From positions 62,640,533-62,704,532 of the forward strand of contig CM048845.1 of assembly GCA_026545225.1 (NCBI GenBank): DNA of 64,000 nt. Reading direction: 5' to 3'. The translations under genes and the position numbers were made by a program. This stretch comes from Cornus controversa (lineage: Eukaryota > Streptophyta > Magnoliopsida > Cornales > Cornaceae). This document shows, one piece after another, positions 56,323 through 64,000 of the stretch. The notes below the pieces were generated by a model, which did no database searches, was not told the DNA's origin, and worked only from the letters and a program-made list of their open reading frames with translations. How positions within the stretch are numbered: position 1 is the stretch's first letter; each line of letters begins with the position of its first letter.

Positions 56323-57955
56323 AGGTATAAGAGACATTGTCTTCAGAATTAGTTTCTTCTGAATCTTAGTTAGAAAAAGATGAAGCAAGTTGGATAGCAA
56401 TTTGTTGTCGTAATTCTTCTTTGAAAATCTTTGGATTCTTGCTAAGGATCTTAGCTTTGATGGTTTTCCTTAAGATGGATAATTTATCCATATCATTAGG
56501 GTTTGGAGGTGGTTGGAAAGGTTCAGCCTTGATATAAAAGTCATCCATTCGCTCTATTTAGCTAGGGTTAGTGTAATCATATTTAAATTTGTCACACCAT
56601 TTGGACACCATTTGTCTGTAGAGACTTGGGGGACTTTCATTAATATCCACAACATATTGCCCTACAATTATTTATGGAATGGCAAATTTTACTATGAAAT
56701 CCATAAGTGAGTCGTCTAGATAAGAGGAACTGGTCATTAACTGTAATACCCCGCTCCAACACATGGTATGATATTGTCCTCTTTGGGCTTGAGCCCGCAC
56801 GGTTTTGATCTTGAGTTTTACCCCAAAAGGCCTCAAACCATTTGAAGAGAACATACTACATATAAGCACATCCCCTTTTCCACACCCAGGCGATGTGGGA
56901 TTGAGCACCTTGTACCCTGTCAGTGTGGTAGCTCAACCCAGTGTCTGTCTTCGCACCCACCCACTCACACCTGTCCACAAGGGTTACTACAATCCACCCC
57001 CTACGAGGCCCGACGTCCTCGTCGGCACACTTCCGGCTGGGTTCAGGCTCTGATACCAACTGTAATACCCCGCTCCAACACATGGTATGATATTGTCCGC
57101 TTTGGGCATGAGCCCGCACGGTTTTGATCTTGGGTTTTACCCCAAAAGGCCTCAAACTATTTGAAGAGAACATACTACATATAAGCACATCCCCTTCTCC
57201 ACACCCAGGTGATGTGGGATTGAGCACCCTGTACCCTGTCAGTGTGGTAGCTCAGCCCAGTGTCTGTCTTCGCACCCGCCCACTCACACCTGTCCACAAG
57301 GGTTACTACATTAACATTCGGTCATAGGCATTGAAAGATTTTTGGAGAGGAATTGGTAGAATATTAGGACCTGGTTCGAATTGGCCCACCAGCTGGTGAA
57401 CCATGTGGGGATTTCCTGACAAAACTTGTTCTTAACAAAAGTGATGAACCAAGAGTGTTTGAATTTGTCATTTTGAAGAAAGAGAGTATATTTCCAGGCT
57501 TTCTGGTAATCAAAAAAGTTAAATTCTCGAGAAAAATTGTTGGATGAATGGGGAATTCTTCTTGTTCTAGACGGATCACCCCTCTTTAGGTGAAGTGGAA
57601 AGAGGATTTTTGAGAAAAGATTAATCCATAAGAGATTTTATGTTCTATTTCTGCTGATTTTGTGCAGGTGAGAATTTCTTCATAATACCATATGTCATTT
57701 CCAGCTGCATTAGGTGGGTAATAGTAATTTCAAGAAAATAAATCCGAGCAATTTCTTTGATAGAGAGATGAAATTCATTTTTCTCTATTGAGATAACAAG
57801 CCATAAGGTCTCGTGGGTAAAGTATTTTGGCAAAGAGGTTAATTGTTCTTGTTCTTTGCCTTTGGACTGGGTATTTCTAGTTTCTTCAGTATTAATAGGA
57901 GGTCCAGGTGGATGGCGCCATTGACTAGAGAATGTTGCTGACCTCATTATTTTTC
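56323..57955 (-). pseudogene. Pararetrovirus downstream ORF, copy B
   Basis: Same region as 41361-42415. Minus-strand pieces at 57947-57645, 57579-57364, and 56710-56366 after the TRIM. Interrupted by the TRIM at 56742-57310, plus several frame breaks. Function unknown. Confidence 0.65.
56737..57315 (-). mobile_element. Complete TRIM retrotransposon, 569 bp
   Basis: LTR 56742-56991 (250 bp), internal 56992-57060 (69 bp), LTR 57061-57310 (250 bp), with a perfect TSD TTAAC (56737-56741, 57311-57315). Copy A reads 'ggtccttaacattcgg' without the insert. On the minus strand the internal region starts GT then TGGTATCAGAGCC (tRNA-iMet primer site) and ends with the purine tract TAGGGGGTGGAT. No coding capacity; mobilised in trans. 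The internal domain is extremely short. Confidence 0.95.
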
Positions 57956-59100
57956 CTACAAAAATTCACGAGTTAAAAAGTCAGGGAGGGAATTTGATAC
58001 TCCTTTGATATATTCAATATCAAAATCGAAGGCAAAGATGAGGGCCTTCCATCTAGCAAAAATTTGTTTAGAGACAATATTTTTGACATCCTTTTGAGGA
58101 CATCTTTGGCTGCCTTACAATCAATTCTTAAAAGAAATTTTTATTGAGAAGATCTCCTTCAAATTTAAGGATGCTGAGAACTATTGCAAGGATTTCCTTT
58201 TTGATAGTGGAATAATTCTTTTGAGAGCTTTTTCATGTTTTGGAAGTGAATCGAATTAATTTTTCTTTTTCATCGTCTATCTTCTGTTTGAGGATACCTC
58301 TTCTGAAACATCTATTTCAACAATCTTAAAGGCAGATGGATTAGGAATACATAAGCATAGAATGAATTTTGCCTTAGCTTAATTCTTTGAACTGCCTCAG
58401 TGTGTCGGGAAGTCCATGGAGAGGGATTCTTTTTTAACCTTTGAAAGAGGGCTGCTGTGTCTTATGCCAGATTCTTATAAAAATTCAAGATGTAATTAAG
58501 GCTTCCCAAGAATCTCTGAAGTTGCGTTTGATAATTATTTCATGATTTTTCCTAAATGAATATTATGGCCAAGGAATTTAACTTTGGTTTGGAATAGGCT
58601 GATATTGGGGGCAGAAACAACTAAACCATGGTGTTTCATTATTTTGACAAAGTGGTTTAAATGTTTCTAATGTTGGTCAATGGAGGTGCTAAATATTAAA
58701 ACATCATCAATATCGACAATATAAGATATCATTCATAATCTTTTGAAATTCAGAGGGAGCATTTTGAGACCAAAAGGCATGACATTCCATTCATAATGCC
58801 CAAATGGGACAGTGAATGCGATCTTGTATCCATCTTTATTGATGACTTATATTTACCAAAATCCTCATTTTAAATCAGATCTGGAGAATATCTTGGCATT
58901 ATACAACTGATTTAGAAGGTCTCTCTTGTTTGGGATAGGATATCTGATCAATTGCAAGACTTTATTCAGTGGTTGTTAATTGATGACAAGTCTTGGTGAC
59001 CCTCTCTCCCTTTTAACATTCTTTATGACATAGAATATATGTAGCATTCTTCATGACGTGGAATGCGGAGCAATTCCCTGGAACATGGCTTGGTCGAATT
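57956..59100 (-). pseudogene. Pararetrovirus RT-RNase H, copy B
   Basis: Same domains as copy A but more decayed: no long open frame, small indels throughout 58000-58550, and a damaged region near 58520-58550 where copy A has about 50 more bases. It has a single copy of the segment that is duplicated (337 bp) in copy A. About 50 bp around 59030-59055 are locally duplicated ('cattctt.atgac.t.gaat'). Confidence 0.8.
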
Positions 59101-59770
59101 AATTTTTTCGCAAGAAGATCTTGAATTTATGTTTTACAAATTTCCATCATCTCATGATTCATTTGGATTGGTCTTGCCTTAGTTGGGATGTTTTTTTCGT
59201 TAAAATTTGCTAAATAAGGTAAGGATACGATGTGTTTCTTCCTATGCCAAAAGGTATTTGGGAGATTAGAGCAAATTTCTTTTTGTACGGTTTCTTGAAA
59301 ATTTTTGACCTTGAGTTGGAATTTTTTTGTAGAAATTTGGATAGCTATTTTCTCATGAATAAGATCTGATTGAAGAGAGAAGGTATGCTTGTTTTTTTAT
59401 AATCAAATCATTTTTAATGAATTGATTATATTTTCCTGAGGGGGGTGAATGAATTTAAAATTGATTTCTTCTCCATTGAAATTGGAGCTTATTCCATTGG
59501 AGTCTACTGTCATGGGTTGGAGTAGTGACAAGAAAGGAGTTCCAAGGATAATTTGCTGATTAAGATTCAAGAGGAAACTAGTATTGATGCAGATTTGATT
59601 ATTATAGATTTGGGCTGAAGAAAGTTTGTATTTTATTTGCATTTTGCTTCCTTTAGCAGTATGTAATTTATTTTTGGTTTTTGTATAGTATTGGGAAGGG
59701 ATAAGACTTTCTTTGATACAATTCATGTATACTCCTGAGTCTAAGAGTGCAATGGTTTCAAGGATAAATT
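59101..59770 (-). pseudogene. Pararetrovirus protease, copy B
   Basis: The minus strand reads ALLDSGVYMNC at about 59728-59760, in the active-site position where copy A has Asp-Ser-Gly-Ala-Asp. It is followed by YKLSSAQIYNNQICINTSFL and LNQQIILGTPFLSLLQ (retropepsin C-terminal ILG motif), open from 59726 to 59403. The next ORF is broken. Confidence 0.8.
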
Positions 59771-60774
59771 CATGATTGATGACTAATTTATATAATATGT
59801 ATAAACCATTTTTGGAATTTTATGTGGTCAAGTGTTTCAAGGAATTTATTTTCTGAATAAGAGGGGTCTAAGGCAGAAGATTCTTCAATTGGGGTTTGTT
59901 CTAAGGGATCCTATTGAGAGAAGTGCTCTTATACTTCTAAATCTTGGATTCTAAGTTTCAAATCCTTGATTTCTTTTTTAATCTCACTGATTTCTTGTTG
60001 AAGATCTTGTATAGAAAGAGGTCCCGTTCTTCATTATTTCTGTTTTATTCTAGAGATAACATTCTGGAATTCGTAAGGAGGATTGTCTTGGTAGGTTGCT
60101 ATCTTAGGTTTTGGAGAAGCATTTCTTATAACTTCAATGTATTGGAGGATAACATGTTGTCTTTTAGTAGGATTTTCTGTTTGGTCAAGAATTTCAAGAA
60201 TGGAATTTTCTTCTTTGGTAAGCACATTAATTTGTAACCCATTTGTCTCAAGAATTGCTTTTTAATAATCTATTTCTTCTTTGCAAGGAGTGCAATTAGA
60301 GGAGGCAGAAGAAAAGTATTCTGAGGAAGATGAAGACATACCATCATAGAAATCGTCCTTTTCTTCTTCTGAAGAGCTATCTTATTTTGGGAAGATTATT
60401 TTAAAGATTTCTTCTTTTATATTATCTGCTAATTCTAGAGCATTTATTTTTTCTTTAGTGACATTTTTTTCCCTTTTTTCCACATTTAAAACAAGTAGGG
60501 GATTTTTTCTTGGAAAACGTTCTTTTGTCGAATTTCCATGTAGATTGATCTAGAGGCTTGGATTTTGAAATTTTTTTAGGATTTTTCCTAAATTTTTTAT
60601 ATTTTTTGTTGGTTTTGGGTTTTGACAAAGAATAAGGGGTTTTGAGGGTATCATAACCAAACTAGTAACAAATTTACCTTAACTCAGTTTGACCTGATCT
60701 TCTTTCTTTCTTCAATTGGTTTTGTAATTTGATGTCTGTGCATAGATTAAGTCCTTCAGCACATACTTCAGATA
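59771..60774 (-). pseudogene. Pararetrovirus zinc-knuckle region, copy B
   Basis: Lys/Glu-rich minus-strand pieces (for example 60225-60034) and half a zinc knuckle: CFKCGKKG at about 60475-60500, after which about 36 bp containing the His and last Cys (present in copy A) are deleted. The empty target of the gypsy element lies at about 60337-60350. Confidence 0.7.
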
Positions 60775-61690
60775 TTATTTTGCCAAAAGTATATTGGTTA
60801 TAAGGGATTTCACCATTATGTTTATTTTTATTTGGGTGTGGACCTTTTTAGCAAAGAGAGTTGGTAATCCTGCTATAAACCTTTCTTTCCAGAAATCATG
60901 GTTTGCATCATTTCTTTGGTGAAGTTTTGAGAGAAGAACATCTCGATACCAATTAAAATGGGTTAAAGTAGGACATCTAAGATTGATCAAGATTTCTTCT
61001 CCTCTTTCATACAAAGCAGGAGTATTTCCTAAAAAGTGTTGGGTAATGGTAGTAATAAGGGTGGTTACTGCATCTGGTATAGGTTGATTGTTTTCATCTA
61101 GTATTATAGTTCCATTATGTCTTCTTTTGATAATTAGAATTATGATATTTTGTTGTTCTGTTGTGATATAATTATTCCACCATCCTCTTAATTGACCGGA
61201 GAAGCCAGTGATTAGGTACTTAGCAACACCAATTTTAGAATTATGGAGGTTGCGATTTATAGCTGAATTAACAGCCATCATCATATGTTGTAAGAGAGTA
61301 ACTATTTGATAATATGTAAGGCCATCGAGATTTCGTTCATAAAGGGCAGATCCTTTGTAGGAAGTGACAGGGTGAGGTTTTTCTTTTAATTGGAGATTTA
61401 TAGGAGTTGACCTGGGATAGTAGGGTTTATGATTTTGGATGGTGTGTAAGGCAAACTATTGTTCCATTTCTTCAACATCAGTATCTGAATGGTTTATTTT
61501 GGAAAGAGTTTCAACAGTTTTTTTCTGCTTTAATTCTATGTCTTCTTCTTCTTTAGAGGAGGGACTAGCAGTGATTGGACTATCAGGATCAATGTGAGGA
61601 TAAGGCTTGCGCTCTAATGTAGAAAGGCTAAGATTTTCAAAACTGTTGTATCTTTTAATTAATTCGTCCATGAATTGATTATGGCTGGAT
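60775..61690 (-). pseudogene. Pararetrovirus coat protein region, copy B
   Basis: Minus-strand ORF 61284-60775 (about 169 residues) reads INRNLHNSKIGVAKYLITGF, then GWWNNYITTEQQ and CPTLTHFNWYRDVLLSKLHQ, the core of Caulimoviridae capsid-like (retroviral gag-like) domains. The upstream ORF 61671-61456 with an acidic tail (KEEEDIELKQKK) probably belongs to the same polyprotein but is separated by stops. The preceding 61690-62640 is broken coding sequence. Confidence 0.75.
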
Positions 61691-62640
61691 TTAAGGCTAA
61701 ATTCTATATCTAACTGGATTGTAGGTTTGATTAAAGTATTTGTGATTGGTTGGTCTTTGGCAACGGGAAATTTACCATAGAATCTCTTATTGGTGGGTAG
61801 CTATCGGGATGGTTCGATATTGTCTTGAAAGGCTTTGATAGCATCTAGAACCAAATTTTGAGAGTTTTTGATCATGCTTTGAGAGGCTTTGGTTATATGC
61901 GTGTGGGATTTTTGGCCTGGTTAAATCAAGAATATTTTCTATTCGATTTGTTTGGGTGCCAATTGTACTAAGGATAGAATTACATAAATTGTTCTGTTTA
62001 GAAATCTGGGAAAGTTGTTATGCTATAGTAGGAACTTCTCCTTTATCAAGGATTTTAAGACGTGCCAGTTAAACTAATTGGCTCGAATTAGCATCCGTCA
62101 TTGTAAGAACTTTGAAAGGGGGATGAACTGTCGTTTCATGTTGCCCAATGATTGGTTTCCATGACCTTTCATGTTCTTCCATAACTTTGATTCCCTAGTC
62201 AAAACATTCTGTCTTCCATTAGAAAAAGGGAACGAACGATCGGATTAATTGAAGCTGATTATAATAATCTTTTTTTATTTGTTTTAGCTCTAGGGCGGAA
62301 TATTTGGAAAATAAGTTTTCTCTGTCGATAGAGTTGGATTTTGTTCAGGAGTATCTTCAGAATAAACTGTTTGAGGAATTTGGTTGGTCCAATTTCAGAC
62401 TCCTTCCATATCAATCCTAGATCTGGTGCCAGATTGATTCGATCTAGTGCTAGATTGTCTCCTAAACGATGAGGTTCTTGGGAGGTTACAAGAGTTTCTA
62501 GTAGTGTGAAAGGAATCTTCAGATCTAGCTTTAGAAGTGGATCTTCTGGGAGGTTGGATCATAGAATCTTGGGTCTTAACAAATTTAATTTCAATATTTC
62601 CTTCTTCATCCTGGATGATTTGTTCTATTTGGGACTTCTT
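61691..62640 (-). pseudogene. Pararetrovirus MP-CP linker, decayed
   Basis: Minus-strand sequence with Ser/Arg-rich coding traces near 62430-62580 and no ORF above 60 codons. It is presumed to link the movement and coat domains. Confidence 0.5.
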
Positions 62641-63268
62641 AGGGATATCTGGAATAGTGGCTTGATTGAGAATCCATGATTCTGGTTTTGTTACCTCACT
62701 CTATTGGAGTGTCTTTGTTGTGGCTATGGTTCCTGTTTCAAGATTGGCTTGGAACAGAACAATTGTTTGATCATTTATGGCTGGCATACAGTATTGGGGA
62801 TTGATGGTAGTCATAGCTCTATATTAGATTTTATAGCTTAAAATAGATTGGTCCCTGGCAAAGACTTGTTTCAACCATTCCTAACAGAGAGTCTTGAAAA
62901 TCAAGATTTCTACAATCTCTTAGGTTGACAAGAAGGGGATGTGTCTAATCCTTTGGTAGTGAGGGGTTTAACACCTACTTGAACAAGTCCTAGGTGCGTG
63001 TATTTGAATTTTTCTTTTAATTTATCAAGGGAAGGCTTATTAGGAAGTTGGCAAGTCTGGTTACTATTTGTAACATCGAGATCTTTTCTACAGTTTTTAT
63101 GGTGTAGGATTGTTTTAATTCAAATTCTTTAAAATAAAGTTCACTCACTTTAGCTTTAGGTATGGACCAATTGGCCAAGAGTTTCTCCATATCAGCTATA
63201 TTGACTTCACTTAGATTTCTAATATGTGAACCAGATCTAGAATTACTACTGCTATCCTTCTGAAACAT
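62641..63268 (-). pseudogene. Pararetrovirus movement protein (30K-like), copy B
   Basis: Minus-strand ORF 63268-63017 starts MFQKDSSSNSRSGSHIRNLS and contains MEKLLANWSIPKAKVSELYF. After a frame break it continues with HLGLVQVGVKPLTTKGLDTS and a region reading FQDSLLGMVE, resembling the conserved LGxVQ...PL...GLD block of 30K-superfamily movement proteins. These domains act in cell-to-cell spread in related viruses. Frameshifts and stops make it non-coding. The start lies about 140 nt after the primer site. Confidence 0.75.
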
Positions 63269-63406
63269 TGATTTAATTATTTATCCATAATTATTACTGT
63301 TCTAAAATCGCTGTGGATTCAACCTATAAAACGCCTGACGAGCAAGAGAACAGTATAATAATGATAAACAATAAAATCAATATTGTTAATAATAACAGTA
63401 AGTAAG

Positions 63407-63420
63407 TGGCTCTGATACCA
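63407..63420 (-). promoter_or_regulatory. tRNA-Met primer-binding site of pararetrovirus
   Basis: The minus strand reads TGGTATCAGAGCCA, complementary to the 3' end of initiator tRNA-Met, the conserved minus-strand primer site of Caulimoviridae. It lies upstream of the movement-protein start, as expected. The TRIM elements use the same primer sequence, but no TRIM LTR is adjacent here. Confidence 0.85.
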
Positions 63421-64000
63421 ACTTTGTGGAATTGTAGGAACATAGAACAAAAAATAAAAACTTAAACAAATTGATATTATTAAACAAAGGTAGCAAACAT
63501 AATTACAAACATACTTACAATAATAGTGGTTGTAGTACTTTTAGGAACAGAAGCGGAGAAAGCAAGATTAAGAAACGAAGAAAATATCCAACTTAAACTT
63601 GAGATGCCCTTCCACAGGTTGGGGGTCATCCTTAAATAGAAAAATATTTCCGGACTTCAAATATGAATTTAATCTTGGTTTGTTAAGAGATAAGGTTGCA
63701 AGCATTGAAGATTTAGTGGACGTCTTTCAAAAGTCTGTTCGTGTCCTGGATGATGTGGAGTCATCTGGAGTCTTTTGTTGACTTTTCCTGGTGATAAATA
63801 ATTGTTGATATTTGTTGATAAGGGAGAATCTTTCCTTTGAGATGAAAACAATTTGTCTTTTCACTGTCGGTTGCGAATAAGGGAGAATCTTTCTTTTGGA
63901 AGAACCTTTCTTTTGAGGACAATTTGTCCTTTATGGAATATTATTGCGATAATTATTTTAATGAGATGCCTTAACAATCATTTATAAACAATAAAATCAA
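63421..64000 (-). other. Probable viral intergenic region, to window end
   Basis: No ORF of interest. The phrase 'taaacaataaaatcaa' at the window end (63985-64000) repeats that at 63365-63380, and 'aagggagaatctttc' occurs twice (about 63820 and 63880). By position this would hold the viral promoter and leader; a promoter was not identified. It may continue beyond the window. Confidence 0.45.

Overview
This window is nuclear DNA from a flowering plant, probably a woody eudicot; the species cannot be read from the sequence. The evidence is genes with GT-AG introns, AT-rich intergenic DNA, a coiled-coil NB-LRR resistance gene family, an Aux/IAA exon, a jacalin-lectin exon, a Tat-type Ty3/gypsy element, a TRIM retrotransposon family and an endogenous Caulimoviridae-like pararetrovirus. 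No bacterial features, CRISPR array, rRNA or tRNA gene was recognised.

Layout. 0-5 kb: tandem repeats at the left edge, then decayed 3' ends of NB-LRR genes on the minus strand. 4.8-6.9 kb: first copy of a dispersed duplication (second copy 20.8-22.7 kb), carrying a Mutator-like MITE with a nested gypsy solo LTR. 7-13.4 kb: gene fragments (Aux/IAA domain II-III exon, GRF zinc-finger/membrane protein, glycine-rich RNA-binding protein, NB-LRR N-terminus) and two minisatellites. 16.56-19.99 kb: the only clearly complete host gene, a ten-exon omega-amidase (NIT2-type nitrilase-fold) gene on the minus strand. 24.6-25.6 kb: a rearranged TRIM array. 25.9-26.4 kb: a PIF/Harbinger transposase relic. 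26.4-34.5 kb: decayed repeat DNA with a few weak exon-like pieces. 34.56-39.19 kb: a CC-NB-LRR pseudogene, frameshifted in the P-loop and split by a TRIM solo LTR.

39.4-64 kb is a tandem segmental duplication of [flank + jacalin exon + (TA)n + pararetrovirus]. Copy A (39.38-45.15 plus 53.73-54.30 kb) was later split by an 8.6-kb gypsy element (45154-53733). Copy B (54.33-63.4 kb) was later hit by a complete 569-bp TRIM (56742-57310). Each copy shows the empty site for the insertion in the other, so both insertions followed the duplication. The viral sequence reads on the minus strand: tRNA-Met primer site, movement protein, coat protein, zinc knuckle, protease, reverse transcriptase/RNase H, then a further ORF of unknown function. 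All viral and transposon ORFs are broken.

Apart from the omega-amidase gene and perhaps the GRF-type gene, nothing here looks functional. The main interest is mobile-element archaeology: nested insertions with readable target-site duplications, empty sites in paralogous copies, a TRIM array with the same LTR end at both outer edges, and an antisense gene inside the gypsy element.
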